A stretch of 61,866 nt of DNA from Sphaerisporangium melleum (GCF_014646695.1 NZ_BMNT01000024.1:262-62127), one strand, 5' to 3'. Counted from the first letter of the stretch, positions 7,490 to 17,003 are shown. Notes: a model not told the origin generated them from the sequence alone. A program made the numbers and translations.

Positions 7490-9907
7490 TCAGTTCACGT
7501 CCGCGACGCCGGTGATGCGGTGCAGCGCGAACCGGTGGACGGCGGCGCGCGTCTCGTCGTACGCGGTCAGGTAGCCGCCCTCCATGCGGGCGGGTTCCAG
7601 GATGCGGCTGGTGGCGTGGCCCTGGGAGTCCAGATAGCCGATCCACACGCGGGCGCCCTGCCGGATGGCCTCCTGCAACGCCAGCACCGTCCCGGTCGAG
7701 GGGGACCGCGGCACCTGGCCGTCCGGCGCGGCCACCGGTCGCCTGCGCGCCAGATGGGCCTCGTCGCCCGCCCTGATCGCCCGTACGGCCGCCGTCACCA
7801 CGTCCGGATCGAGACCCGCGGGCCCCGGGCCGGGCCGTGCCGACGGCGGGCGCTCGGTGCGCTTGGCATCCGCCCGGGTCACCAGCACGTCGCCCTCGGA
7901 CGACTCGGCGACCGGGGAGTACCCGAGGGCGCGCAGCGCGTCGACCACCATGGCGCGTGAGCTGCGGGAGGCGATGACCGTGGGCGCGAGCCGGCGCAGC
8001 CGCAGCGGCGCCGACCGCTTGTCGGCCATCACCTCGTCGAGCACGGACGGATCGTCGCACCGCACGTACGACCCCGCGGTGCCGACGCGGATGCGGCCGT
8101 GCCTGCGCGCGACGTCGGTCACCAGATAGCGCAGCGGCTGCGGCACGGGCGTCGTGGAATGCTTCTCCAGCATCGCCAGCAGGTCGTCCGCGCTGGACCC
8201 GGCGTCCAGGGCCCGCCGGATCGAGGCGTCGCCGAAACGGTAGACCGTCGCGCCACCCTTGGACTCGACGTCGGCGGTGAGCGCCAGCCGGCGGCCCAGC
8301 TCGCTGGTCAGCGGGCCGGGGGCCACGGCGGTGAGGTCCGCCTGGAGTACCACGTGGTCCACCGGCTCGGGCAGCAGCGGCGCCAGCAGCTCGGCGGGCG
8401 CACTGCCCGGCCGGCTTGCACCGGACCTGGAGGAAGCCTCGGCAGGCAGCAGCGCCCGCCCGAAACCGGACATCACCCCCAGGCCGGTGAGCCCGAGCAC
8501 CTCGGCCTCGCGCAGAGTGAAGTCCACCAGCCGATCGCGGTAGGCGCCCCTGCGGCGGGGCTGCTCGAACGCCAGCCGCTCGCGCACCGAGGCGGCCGTC
8601 GGAGCGAGCCCGAGGCCGGCCGAGGCCAGCACCCGCAACGTGCGCAGCCGGACCTCCGCCGCGGCCGGGCGGCGCAGCTCGGGGTGCAGGACGTTCAGCA
8701 GGCGGTCGCGGTCGTCCCGCTCACCGACCATGCCCGGGACCCGGTCGCCGGCCAGCCAGGCGGCGGCCAGCACCTCCCAGCGGTCCTCGGTGGCCTTCAC
8801 CCGCCAGCCGTCGTAGCCGGTCGTCGGCAGCCACTCCCCGTCGACCGGCGCGCTCGCGGCCACCAGCCCCGCCGCGTACGCGACCTCCACCACCAGCGCG
8901 GCCGTCCACTCGGGCAGGTCGAGGAGCTGCGCGGTCCGCCGGAGATCGCGGACGGCGACACCGCCCGCGCGCAGGATGCCCGGCGGATCCACGCCCCACA
9001 TCTCGCACAGCTCCTCCACCGTGCGCACGAAGGAGAACGCCTGCCCGGCGGCCGTACGGTCGGCCAGCGACCGGTCGCGCTCTGCGCCCTCCAGCGGCGG
9101 CGCCACCGGCCGCAGGTCGCGGTGGACCCGGCCGCCGCGCAGCACCAGCGCGACCTCACGCGGCAGCACCACGGTCTCTTCACCGGTCGCGGCGAGCAGG
9201 CCGCGGGCGAGAAGCTGCTCGATGGGCGACTGGGCGGTGGCCACGCTCACCTCGCGCCGCGCGTTGGGCAACCGGCCCGCGGGCGGCCCCCAGGCCAGCT
9301 CCTCCAGCGCGGCACGTGCCTGCGGGGAGACGTCCCCCAGCAGGCGCTCGACGATCACACCCTCGGCGAGCAGTGCCGCCAGGCGCGCGGGCACGGGCTC
9401 CTCCCCGCCGGCGTCGTGGAGGTGGACGGCCTCGATCAGCTCGCGCAGCCGCTCCGGCGGATGGTGCCGGAACGCCTCCACCGCCGGCGGCCCGAGCCCC
9501 GCGGGGGACTCCGAGACGTCCCGCACCCCGGGTGCGAGCCGGAGAGCGCTCTCGGGGCCGAAGATCAGTGCGAGGCCGAGCAGCTCGTCCACCGCCGCGC
9601 GCAACGCCCCGGGAAGCAGGCCGGCCTCCTGCGGCAGCACGGACGCGGCCATCGCCGCGCGCAACTCGCCGTAGGCCAGGCCGGGCCCGTCCTCGGCGGT
9701 CATGACCAGGAGCGTCTCCACCACGGCCAGGGAGAAGCGGTCGAGCCGGTCGAGAGCCCTGCCGGTCGCCGACGGGCTGGTCGCCCGGATCGCCAGGCCC
9801 TCGACATGCGCGGGAACCGGAGTGATCAGCTCAGGGCGGGCCGCCACCAGGGCACGGACGCGGTCGTCACCAAGGCCGCGCAGCCAGTCGGTGAAGTCGG
9901 TGTTCAT
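7490..9907 (-). CDS. Helicase-associated (Helicase_C_3) protein with C-terminal WYL-like domain
   Basis: An 805-residue cytoplasmic protein that keeps neither Walker motif, so it is not itself a helicase. The central part (about 420-560) matches the helicase C-terminal-like domain found in proteins partnered with bacterial XPB. The last 60 residues (ARVWIGYLDSQG to HRFALHRITGV) look like a WYL-type ligand or nucleic-acid-sensing fold. Start ATG 9907 is chosen from MNTDFTDWLRGLGDDRV, a typical family opening; the Shine-Dalgarno is poor. From memory, the M. tuberculosis pair Rv0861c (XPB)/Rv0862c shows the same adjacency. Probable role: accessory or loading factor for XPB. Confidence 0.8.
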   Translation of the reverse strand: MNTDFTDWLRGLGDDRVRALVAARPELITPVPAHVEGLAIRATSPSATGRALDRLDRFSLAVVETLLVMTAEDGPGLAYGELRAAMAASVLPQEAGLLPGALRAAVDELLGLALIFGPESALRLAPGVRDVSESPAGLGPPAVEAFRHHPPERLRELIEAVHLHDAGGEEPVPARLAALLAEGVIVERLLGDVSPQARAALEELAWGPPAGRLPNARREVSVATAQSPIEQLLARGLLAATGEETVVLPREVALVLRGGRVHRDLRPVAPPLEGAERDRSLADRTAAGQAFSFVRTVEELCEMWGVDPPGILRAGGVAVRDLRRTAQLLDLPEWTAALVVEVAYAAGLVAASAPVDGEWLPTTGYDGWRVKATEDRWEVLAAAWLAGDRVPGMVGERDDRDRLLNVLHPELRRPAAAEVRLRTLRVLASAGLGLAPTAASVRERLAFEQPRRRGAYRDRLVDFTLREAEVLGLTGLGVMSGFGRALLPAEASSRSGASRPGSAPAELLAPLLPEPVDHVVLQADLTAVAPGPLTSELGRRLALTADVESKGGATVYRFGDASIRRALDAGSSADDLLAMLEKHSTTPVPQPLRYLVTDVARRHGRIRVGTAGSYVRCDDPSVLDEVMADKRSAPLRLRRLAPTVIASRSSRAMVVDALRALGYSPVAESSEGDVLVTRADAKRTERPPSARPGPGPAGLDPDVVTAAVRAIRAGDEAHLARRRPVAAPDGQVPRSPSTGTVLALQEAIRQGARVWIGYLDSQGHATSRILEPARMEGGYLTAYDETRAAVHRFALHRITGVADVN

Positions 9908-10214
9908 CGGCGGGCGGCGGACGGTGAAGCGGGAATCCCGACCCGTGAGGGTGGGAACCCCGCGGCTCCAGCCGTGCGGAGGAAATCGACTCGCTCCACC
10001 GAACCCTCCTGGTCCACCGGCCGTACGTCCCACCTGGCGGGAACGTCCCCTCCATCGTAGGAGCCCTCCGCCCGCCCCACGCCAGCCCGGCCACCCTCCC
10101 CGCCCTTCCCTGCCCGGTCGCCTCCTCTGGACAGGTCCGGTGGGCACGTCGTACACCGGGTGCGCTCACCGGCGGCCCGAGGTGACCGCTTCGGGGGAAA
10201 CGGCGCATTGATCT
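9908..10214. other. Divergent intergenic region, no gene seen
   Basis: About 307 bp between the start of the helicase-associated gene (minus) and the HAAS-like membrane protein gene (plus). It must hold both promoters. I see C-rich tracts but no clear -10/-35 pair, repeat or RNA. Confidence 0.5.
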
Positions 10215-11678
10215 ATGGGCTGGGGCAGGATGGCGAGGGTGATCGAGCGCGCCGATCAACTGGTCCTGGAGTACGTCAGCAAGGTCGCTGACGCGGCTCA
10301 CGGCGTGCTGCGCACCGAGCAGCGTCTCGACTTCGTGCGCCGGGTGCGCGCCCGCATCGAGGAGGACCGCCGGGGCGCCGAAGATCTGGCGACCGTGCGC
10401 AGGGTGCTCGCCCGGTTCGGCGACCCCGAGGAGCTGCTCCGGCGTGAGATGCGGCGGCTGGCCGGTACGGAGCCGGAGGCCGTCGCGCGGCGTGCCCCGG
10501 CGGCGCGCCCGGGTGGCGGCCTGAGCGGCCTGCGGCGCCGAGTCCGGCCTGGTTCCGCTTCCCTCGCCCGCCGCCCCGCACAACCGCCGTCCGCGCGGGG
10601 CTCCGCTGCCGCTCCCGGTCGCCCGCCGAGTCCCGATCCCGGTTCCGCGCCCGGCTCGGTCTCCGCGCCCGGCTCGGTCCCTGCGCCGGGCGCGGGCGTC
10701 GCGGTGCCGGGCTCCGCGGACGCGGCGGGCGCTCCCGCCGGGCCGGGCGTGATGCCGGCGCCGGTGGGCGATGACGACACCTCCGTGCTGCCCGCGGTGC
10801 CGGTCTCCGGCCCCGCCCCGGGCGCTGACGAGTTCGGCGACTCGGTCACCGAGGTGCTGTCGGCCGTGACCGGCGGCGGCCCGCCGCCGGCGCCCGCGCC
10901 GGGCCTGCCCAAGTCGCGACCGCAGGCCAGGGGAGCAGCCGTGCCCGACGCCGGGGAAGCGGCGGTGCCGGGGAGACCGGGGCCGCGGCGGACGCCGAGG
11001 CCCGCGCGGCCGTTGCCGCGGGGCGCGGGCCCGGCCAGGCGGCGGGTTGCGCCGGAGCCCGCCGCGGACGGCGCTCCGCCGTCCCGGCCGGTGCGCCCGG
11101 GCAGGGCGGCGATGCCCTTCGGAACGGCCGCGCGGGCCGCGGGCGGGCGTGGCCGCGGAGCGGCCACGCGGAACGCTCAGGGCCGTGGCGCCGCGGCATC
11201 CGCGCGCGACGTCCGGGGCCGTGGCGCGAGGGCGTCCGCGTGGGAGGTCCGGGGGCGTGACGTCGGGATGGTCCTGGCGAACGCCCGCCGCGAGGTCGCC
11301 GGGACGGCGCTGCTGCTGCTGTCCGGCCTGCTCGTGCCGGTGCCTCTGCCGTACGTCGCGATCTTCCCGCTGCCGCTGGTCGTGTGGGCGGTGGGGACGC
11401 TCACGGTGCTGTCGTGCGACGGCTGGATGTTCTCAGATCGTCTGACCGGGGTGCTCGCTCCCATCTTCGCTTATGTGTTCGGTGGCGTCGTGCTCGGCGC
11501 CCTGCGCGCCCCCGAGGCGCCCGAGGACGGGCTGATGGCGTTCGTCAACTCGTTCTGGCACGTCAGCGGGCTGATGTTCATGCTGGGAGCCGGGGGCGGG
11601 GCGGCCTGGCTCGGCTACCGCCTGGTCAACCCGCCACCTCCGCCACCCCGGCGGCGGCCGCCGCGGCCTGTTCGCTGA
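10215..11678 (+). CDS. HAAS-like membrane protein with disordered Pro/Ala/Arg-rich middle
   Basis: 487 residues in three parts. The first 80 residues (ADQLVLEYVSKVADAAH to LARFGDPEELLRREM) form a small helical domain resembling the HAAS fold found at the start of actinobacterial membrane proteins. Residues 95-345 are low-complexity Pro/Ala/Gly/Arg-rich sequence, probably disordered. The C-terminus has three or four membrane helices (TALLLLSGLLVPVPLPYVAIFPLPLVVWAVGTLTVL; APIFAYVFGGVVLGAL; VSGLMFMLGAGGGAAWLGYRLV). Start is uncertain among ATG 10215, ATG 10230 and GTG 10239. The last 53 bp overlap the end of the convergent TetR gene. Confidence 0.7.
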   Translation: MGWGRMARVIERADQLVLEYVSKVADAAHGVLRTEQRLDFVRRVRARIEEDRRGAEDLATVRRVLARFGDPEELLRREMRRLAGTEPEAVARRAPAARPGGGLSGLRRRVRPGSASLARRPAQPPSARGSAAAPGRPPSPDPGSAPGSVSAPGSVPAPGAGVAVPGSADAAGAPAGPGVMPAPVGDDDTSVLPAVPVSGPAPGADEFGDSVTEVLSAVTGGGPPPAPAPGLPKSRPQARGAAVPDAGEAAVPGRPGPRRTPRPARPLPRGAGPARRRVAPEPAADGAPPSRPVRPGRAAMPFGTAARAAGGRGRGAATRNAQGRGAAASARDVRGRGARASAWEVRGRDVGMVLANARREVAGTALLLLSGLLVPVPLPYVAIFPLPLVVWAVGTLTVLSCDGWMFSDRLTGVLAPIFAYVFGGVVLGALRAPEAPEDGLMAFVNSFWHVSGLMFMLGAGGGAAWLGYRLVNPPPPPPRRRPPRPVR

Positions 11679-12270
11679 GCAGGCCGAGGGAGAGCCGGAC
11701 CCAGGAGGCCACGAACCGGTCGTGATCGGCCCGGCCGGGCGGCTCGCCGACGGTCTCGACGAACAGCCGGTAGTGCACCACGGCACCGCCGAGCACGGCG
11801 CCGATCGCGGGCCAGTCGAGGTCGGCGTCCGCGTACTCCGGCTGTGCGCGGAACCAGCTCGTCATGGCGTCGAACATGGGTTGCAGCAGTCCGTCCCGCA
11901 GGACGGTGACCAACTCGGGGAACTGGCTCAGATCGCGGAAGAAGACCCTGGTGAGCCACATCTCCTCGCACACCTTGGCCAGCCCCGCCCGGCACAGGCG
12001 GTCGAGGCGTTTCTCGATGGGCAGCGAGGTGCCGATCGCCTCGACCTGGACGAGGGCGTCGGCGATCTGCGAGCGGGTGCGGGCGGCGTGTTCGTTGATC
12101 ACCGCGGCGAGGACGTCGTACTTGGACCTGAAGTGCCGGTAGAGACCGCCCGCACCGGGAGACAGCCCTGCCGCGGCCTCGATCTCCGCGACCGAGGTCG
12201 CCGCGTAGCCGCGCTCGGCGAAGAGCCTGAGCGACTCATCGATGATCCGTTCGCGCGTCGATCTGGTCAT
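11626..12270 (-). CDS. TetR/AcrR-family transcriptional regulator
   Basis: 214 residues. The N-terminal helix-turn-helix (residues 5-55) shows RERIIDESLRLFAERGYAATSVAEIEAAAGLSPG followed by GGLYRHFRSKYDVL. The rest is a helical ligand-binding and dimerisation domain with no assignable ligand. ATG 12270 is preceded by GGAGG at about 12 nt. Its 3' end overlaps the convergent membrane-protein gene by 53 bp, so read-through of either gene would give antisense RNA. No divergent partner is obvious, so its regulon is unclear. Confidence 0.85.
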   Translation of the reverse strand: MTRSTRERIIDESLRLFAERGYAATSVAEIEAAAGLSPGAGGLYRHFRSKYDVLAAVINEHAARTRSQIADALVQVEAIGTSLPIEKRLDRLCRAGLAKVCEEMWLTRVFFRDLSQFPELVTVLRDGLLQPMFDAMTSWFRAQPEYADADLDWPAIGAVLGGAVVHYRLFVETVGEPPGRADHDRFVASWVRLSLGLLSEQAAAAAAGVAEVAG

Positions 12271-12618
12271 TGAACGTGATTACCTCCGCCCAGACCTTAT
12301 GTGGTCGAGGTGCGCCTATCTGCGCAGGTCACTCGGCGGGCACAGCCCGCTGCGGCCCCGCCACGTCGTCGTGGCCCGCCGCACTCCGTCGCCCGGCGGC
12401 GCGTGCCCGCCGGGGGTCGTGCGGTTGCCATCCGAGGCCGCTGTTCCGGTTCTCCAGGGCCGCTGCCACGTGCGTGCGCGGCCTGTCGTGGACCCAACTG
12501 GACGACCTGGATGACCTGGATGAAAGGGACGGTGATAAGTAAGCCTTTTTCGTCATGTCAAGGTTGCCACATGCTCTAGTGGTTCGGGCACCTCTTCCGG
12601 TTTGGCATCCTGCTTAGC
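12271..12618. other. Intergenic region with a short tandem repeat, no gene seen
   Basis: About 350 bp between tetR (minus) and the HAD gene (plus). A short tandem repeat of CTGGA(C/T)GAC occurs around 12498-12520. Small frames exist on both strands but have no family-like sequence, and I reject them. Confidence 0.45.
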
Positions 12619-12620
12619 GT
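12615..12620 (+). promoter_or_regulatory. Putative leaderless -10 element (TAGCGT) of the HAD gene
   Basis: TAGCGT is followed by 7 nt and an in-frame GTG at 12628. If this promoter is used, translation would start at 12628 rather than 12619. Confidence 0.4.
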
Positions 12621-13251
12621 GTATTCAGTGGGATTCGATCTCGACCTGACGCTCGCCGACACTCGCGAGGGAATCGCGGCGGTGTACGACGAGGTGGCGC
12701 GTCGCCTCGGTGTGCCGATCGACACCGCCACGGTGATCGCACGGCTCGGCCTGCCGCTGGAACAGGAACTCACACACTGGTTCCCGCCGGAGGAGATCCC
12801 GGCCGCCGCCGACCTCTACCGCGCCCTCTACGCGGGTCTCGCCATCACGCGGACCCGGCTGATGGCCGGGGCCGCCGAGGCGGTGGCCGAGGTGCGCGAC
12901 CGCGGTGGGCGCGTCATCGTCGTCACCGGGAAGAACGAGCATGACGCCCGCCGGACCATCGATGCTCTCGGCCTGGAGGTCGAAGAGGTGGTCGGTTCGC
13001 TGTTCGGAGCGGGCAAGGGCGCGGCGATCTCCCGTTTCGGTGCCGCCCTCTATGTCGGAGATCACGTGGCCGATATCGAGGCCGCCAGGGCGGGAGGCGC
13101 GCTGAGTGTCGCCGTGGCGACCGGTCCGTACACCGAGGACGCGCTGCGCGCCTATGGAGCCGATGTGGTGCTGCCCGATCTGACGGAGTTCGGGGGTTGG
13201 TACACGACCTGGCGTGACCCGGAAAACGAGGCCGGTTCGACGGTCATCTGA
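12619..13251 (+). CDS. HAD-family hydrolase (phosphoglycolate phosphatase-like)
   Basis: Haloacid dehalogenase-like phosphatase of 210 residues. Motif I is DLDLTLAD (the two catalytic Asp of DxDxT), motif II is VIVVTGK, motif III Lys is in GAGKGAA, and motif IV is GDHVADIEAA. The helical cap at residues 15-85 suggests a small phosphorylated metabolite substrate, unidentified. GTG 12619 gives a short MYSV lead; a leaderless start at GTG 12628 is an equal alternative, because TAGCGT sits 7 nt before it and there is no Shine-Dalgarno. The stop overlaps the region just before cspB, so the two may be co-transcribed. Confidence 0.85.
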   Translation: MYSVGFDLDLTLADTREGIAAVYDEVARRLGVPIDTATVIARLGLPLEQELTHWFPPEEIPAAADLYRALYAGLAITRTRLMAGAAEAVAEVRDRGGRVIVVTGKNEHDARRTIDALGLEVEEVVGSLFGAGKGAAISRFGAALYVGDHVADIEAARAGGALSVAVATGPYTEDALRAYGADVVLPDLTEFGGWYTTWRDPENEAGSTVI

Positions 13252-13316
13252 TGCTCCGGCTGGGCATAACCTTAAATCCCACTACCATTCCTGACAGTCT
13301 GAACGAGGTCACCCCT

Positions 13317-13715
13317 GTGCCTACCGGCAAGGTCAAGTGGTACGACGCTGACAAGGGCTTCGGATTCCTCACCCGCGACGACGGCGGTGAGGTGTTCGTG
13401 CATTCATCGGCGCTTCCCAAAGGGGGCGAAGCGCTCAAGCCGGGTCAGAAGGTCGAGTTCGGTGTGGCCGAGGGCCGCCGTGGCCAGCAGGCGCTCTCGG
13501 TTCGCGTGCTGGAGCAGCCGCCGACGCTCGCCAAGACCGTGAAGCCCAAGGGAAAGCGCAAGAAGCCGGACGAACTCGTCGTCATCGTCGAAGACCTGAT
13601 CAAGCTGCTCGACGACGTCTCGAATTCCTACCAGCGGGGCAAGCATCCCGACCCCGCCCACGCCAAGAAGATCGCGACCGTGCTGCGCGCGGTCGCGGAC
13701 GACATCGACGCCTGA
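13317..13715 (+). CDS. cspB: Cold-shock-domain protein of the long CspB type
   Basis: 132-residue protein: a cold-shock OB-fold (1-66) with the RNA-binding motifs KGFGFL and VFVHSSAL, then a Lys-rich linker (KPKGKRKKP) and a helical C-terminal domain (about 80-131). This is the long form; classic Csp proteins are about 67 residues. It resembles M. tuberculosis CspB (Rv0871) along its whole length as I remember that sequence. Start GTG 13317 gives the canonical MPTGKVKWYD, with GAGG 8 nt upstream. It acts as a single-stranded RNA/DNA chaperone. It ends at a strong T-tailed terminator. Confidence 0.9.
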   Translation: MPTGKVKWYDADKGFGFLTRDDGGEVFVHSSALPKGGEALKPGQKVEFGVAEGRRGQQALSVRVLEQPPTLAKTVKPKGKRKKPDELVVIVEDLIKLLDDVSNSYQRGKHPDPAHAKKIATVLRAVADDIDA

Positions 13716-13747
13716 GCACCGCGCCCCCGCGTCCTCGGCTGGTCTCC

Positions 13748-13781
13748 ACCGCCCCATCGGGCAAGGTCACGATGGGGCGGT
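13748..13781 (+). terminator. Rho-independent terminator after cspB
   Basis: An 11-bp perfect stem, ACCGCCCCATC pairing with GATGGGGCGGT, loop 12 nt, followed by a short T-rich tail (TTTCTC). Confidence 0.85.
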
Positions 13782-13837
13782 TTCTCACATGTCCCGCAGC
13801 GGGAGCGGGCCCGAGGACGGGCCGCCGGCGCGGGCGG

Positions 13838-15781
13838 TCAGTAGCCGTGCGGGTTGGTGAGCGGCTTGGTGGTGCCGGGCCGCGGCGCGGCTCCGTGCGC
13901 GTCCCGTCCGCCGGGACGCGCACCGTCTTCTGCGCGGGCCCTCGAGCCGTCCGGCTCCGTCACGTCATTTGCGTCTCTCGTGGCATTTGCGCCATTTGTC
14001 GCATTCGCTGGACGTACGGGGAACCCGCCCGCCGCGGGTGTCTCCGATTCGTGGCCCGATGACGGTGTGGCCGCGTTTCCGAATGGCGACGCGGACCCAT
14101 TCCCCGACGGCCGCACCGGCGGGTTCCGCTCGTCGCGGATGTGCTCGTCGCGGGCGCGCAGCCTGCGGCGGCGGGCGACGAAGAGCCAGGCCAGCGCCGC
14201 CGCCAGCGCCGCGGCCATGATCCCCAGGCCGATCGGGCCCGCCGAGCGCCCCGGCAGCAGGGACAGCAGCAACCCGGCCAGGCCGCCGCCGACCCAGGCG
14301 ATCTGGAGCATCGCCTCGACCACGCCGAAGGTGGAGGACCGGACCTCCTCGCCGATCTCCCGCTGGACGGTCGCGTCCAGCGCCAGCTTGCCGACCTCCT
14401 GGGCGAAGCCCGCTACCACCGCGACCCCGACGGCCGTCCACACCGAGAAGAAGAACGCCCCGGCCGCCACGGCCGGCGCGGACAGCGCCAGCGCGATCAG
14501 CGCGATGAGCTGGGGGGAGCGTCCGCGTACCCAGGAGGCGACCATCGCCCCCAGCAGGCCGCCCGCCCCCGCGCCGCCCGCGAGGATCGCGATCGTCGCC
14601 TGCTGCGGCAGACCGGCCGTACGCAACGTCCCCTCTTGGACGAGAAAGAGGAGGAAGAAGAGCAGAAATCCGGACAGGACGCGGATCGCGACGTTCGCCT
14701 GCATGGCCGCCGCCACCACCGGGCCCACGTTCAGCAGCGTGCGCCAGCGGCCCCGGCCGCCGTCCCGCCCGGCGCGCGGGCCGTCCTCGCTCCCTTCGCG
14801 CCTCTCCGCAGAGCCACCCGCACCCGCCGGCCCGCCGTTCCCGCTCGCGATCTCGGCGGGGTGCCCGGCGTACCCGCCGAGCCGGACGCCGCCCTCGCCC
14901 GGCCGATCGGCGTCCAGGTACGCCCGGCCGTCGTCTGCGCCACGGCCGCCGGCGCCGGCCGGTTCCAGGTCGTCCAGGTCCAGATCGTCCAGATCGGGGG
15001 CGTCGACATGGCGCGGCAGCCGTACCGCGGCCACCCCGGCGACCAGGAAGAGGAGCATGGTGAGGCGCAGCAGCCACGCGGGGCCCGGCCAGGCGGCGAG
15101 CCCGACCGCGACCGGCGCCGCCAGCGCCGCGCTGACCAGCGAGAACAGCGCCACCCGCGCGTTGGCCGTCACCAGGCTGATGTCGGCGGGCAGCACGCTC
15201 GGCATGGTCGCGGCCCGCGAGACGTTGTACGCCTTGGACAGGACCAGGACGGCCAGCGCGGCCGGGAAGAGCGTCAGGCCGTCGGACGGGCCGATCGCGG
15301 CGGCCATCGCCCAGCACAGCAGGCCCCGGGCGAACAGCGTGCCGGCCATGACGTACCGGCGGCCCGAGCGGAAGCGGTCGAGGACGGGGCCGACGAACGG
15401 CGCGACGACGGCGAACGGCGCCATCGTGATCAGAAGGTACAGCGCGACCTGCCCGCGGGCCTGGTCCACGGGCAGCCCGAACAGCAGGGTGCCGGCCAGC
15501 CCGATCGTGATGAGCGCGTCCCCCGCGCTGTGGGCGGCGGTCAGCTCGATCAACCGGCCGAGCCCCGTACGGCCCGCGCCCTGGGCGTGGGTGAGCCGCC
15601 GCGTCGCCCGCCCCACCCCGCGGCCGGCGTTCGCCGTCCCCCGGGCGGTGGCCCGCCCGGCCTCGCCCGTCTTGCGGACCGCGGTGCGGCCGGCGCGGAA
15701 CGTCCCCCGCCCGGCCCGCGTGACCGCGTGCCCGGCGCGGGTCAGCGACGATCGGACGTCCTTCCAGGAAGCCGGCATCAT
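13838..15781 (-). CDS. MFS-like transporter with long basic N-terminal tail
   Basis: 647-residue membrane protein. Residues 1-70 are a basic Arg/Gly/Ala/Thr tail with repeated RAG/TAGR units, probably cytoplasmic. Transmembrane helices begin at about 85. Two halves are separated by an acidic, Gly-rich cytoplasmic loop (about 265-335, including DLDDLDLDDLEP). The second half contains GGAGAGGLLGAMVASWV and a long run of helices to about residue 565, then a disordered tail rich in Asn/Ala/Pro. It resembles M. tuberculosis Rv0876c in type and position. The substrate is unknown. Start is one of two adjacent ATGs (15781 or 15778) without a clear Shine-Dalgarno. It is divergent from the DUF3027 gene. 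Confidence 0.75.
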   Translation of the reverse strand: MMPASWKDVRSSLTRAGHAVTRAGRGTFRAGRTAVRKTGEAGRATARGTANAGRGVGRATRRLTHAQGAGRTGLGRLIELTAAHSAGDALITIGLAGTLLFGLPVDQARGQVALYLLITMAPFAVVAPFVGPVLDRFRSGRRYVMAGTLFARGLLCWAMAAAIGPSDGLTLFPAALAVLVLSKAYNVSRAATMPSVLPADISLVTANARVALFSLVSAALAAPVAVGLAAWPGPAWLLRLTMLLFLVAGVAAVRLPRHVDAPDLDDLDLDDLEPAGAGGRGADDGRAYLDADRPGEGGVRLGGYAGHPAEIASGNGGPAGAGGSAERREGSEDGPRAGRDGGRGRWRTLLNVGPVVAAAMQANVAIRVLSGFLLFFLLFLVQEGTLRTAGLPQQATIAILAGGAGAGGLLGAMVASWVRGRSPQLIALIALALSAPAVAAGAFFFSVWTAVGVAVVAGFAQEVGKLALDATVQREIGEEVRSSTFGVVEAMLQIAWVGGGLAGLLLSLLPGRSAGPIGLGIMAAALAAALAWLFVARRRRLRARDEHIRDERNPPVRPSGNGSASPFGNAATPSSGHESETPAAGGFPVRPANATNGANATRDANDVTEPDGSRARAEDGARPGGRDAHGAAPRPGTTKPLTNPHGY

Positions 15782-16093
15782 GCGCGCGCGGAGCGGCCGA
15801 CGGTGCTTGTGCCGGTGGTCAGGCGCTCCACGCCTCCCCCTTTCCGCTCGCTCGCGTCCGCCGCGCCGCCGAGCCTTCCCGGCGCCCGTCGCGTACGCTC
15901 GGCGAGCGCCGGGCCCGCCGGTGCGCGCGGCCCGGGCCCGCCCACGTACGGCGTGCCCATGATCTGCTCCGGCGAGTCGGCGCGCCAGGGTCCTTGACGG
16001 TGGATCTTCCGGTTGGTGGCGTGCCGCTTCGGTTTCAGGTCTACCCGACCGATACGCGTGATGTCCGCTCGCGGCATGGGTGAGAATTGACAT

Positions 16094-16915
16094 GTGAACC
16101 GCACTCGTTCCCGCACCTTCACCGCCGACCAGGCCTGCGCCGCCGCCGTGGAGCCGGCGAGGGCCGCCGCCGAGGAGATCGCCCGTCCCGGCGAGGTCGG
16201 TGAGCACCTCGGCTTCGCGGCCGAGGGGGAGCGCGTCGTCACGCACTACTTCGCCTGTCTCGACCGCGCCTACCGTGGCTGGCGCTGGGCCATCACCGTG
16301 ACCCGAGCCTCCCGCGCGCGCAACGTGACCATCAGCGAGACGGTGCTGCTGCCGGGCGCGGGCGCGCTGATGCCTCCGGCATGGGTGCCGTGGAGCGAGC
16401 GGCTGCGTCCCGGCGACCTCGGCGTGGGCGACCTGCTGCCGACCTCCGACGACGACGACCGCCTGGCTCCCGGCTTCACCGAGACCGATGACGACAACGA
16501 CCGCCAGATGATCTTCGAGTACGGCCTCGGCCGGGCCCGGGTCCTTTCGGCGATCGGGCGCGACCAGGCCGTGCGCCGCTGGCACGCCGGCGACGCGGGG
16601 CCGCACACCCCGCTGGCCCACGCCGCGCCCGCGCAGTGCTCGACCTGCGGCTTCTACTGGCCGCTCGCCGGTTCGCTGCGCCTCGGCTTCGGGGTCTGCG
16701 CCAACGAGTACGCCCCGGACGACGGCAAGGTCGTCGCCGCCGACCACGGCTGCGGTGCGCACTCCGAGGCGGCCGTGGGCACCCCGGTCCCGGTGGAGCA
16801 GCCGACGCCCATCCTGGACGATCTCGGCTACGACCTGATGGTGGAGCCCGCCGCCCAGGCCGACGAGGCCGGTTCCGTCGAAGACGAGGGCAGCGAGCCG
16901 CTCGGCCATTCCTGA
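16094..16915 (+). CDS. DUF3027 protein with a Cys/His cluster
   Basis: 273-residue soluble protein of the actinobacterial DUF3027 family (function unknown). Recognised by GEHLGFAAEGERVVTHYF, GWRWAITVTRASRARNVTISE and VLLPG, with an acidic linker DDDD/DDDND. In the C-terminal half CSTCGFYW, later VCANEY and DHGCGAHSE supply four Cys and nearby His in a zinc-ribbon-like arrangement (my reading). GTG 16094 has only a weak GGGTGAG upstream. The pairing with a divergent MFS-like gene is conserved in actinobacteria (Rv0876c/Rv0877, from memory). Confidence 0.82.
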   Translation: MNRTRSRTFTADQACAAAVEPARAAAEEIARPGEVGEHLGFAAEGERVVTHYFACLDRAYRGWRWAITVTRASRARNVTISETVLLPGAGALMPPAWVPWSERLRPGDLGVGDLLPTSDDDDRLAPGFTETDDDNDRQMIFEYGLGRARVLSAIGRDQAVRRWHAGDAGPHTPLAHAAPAQCSTCGFYWPLAGSLRLGFGVCANEYAPDDGKVVAADHGCGAHSEAAVGTPVPVEQPTPILDDLGYDLMVEPAAQADEAGSVEDEGSEPLGHS

Positions 16916-17003
16916 CCTCCGCGCCCGGCCGCCCGGTGACGCGCCGCACCCCATCGCGGGCCGGCGGCTGCCGGTCCGTCTCCTCCACCTTTGGACATGA
17001 CTG

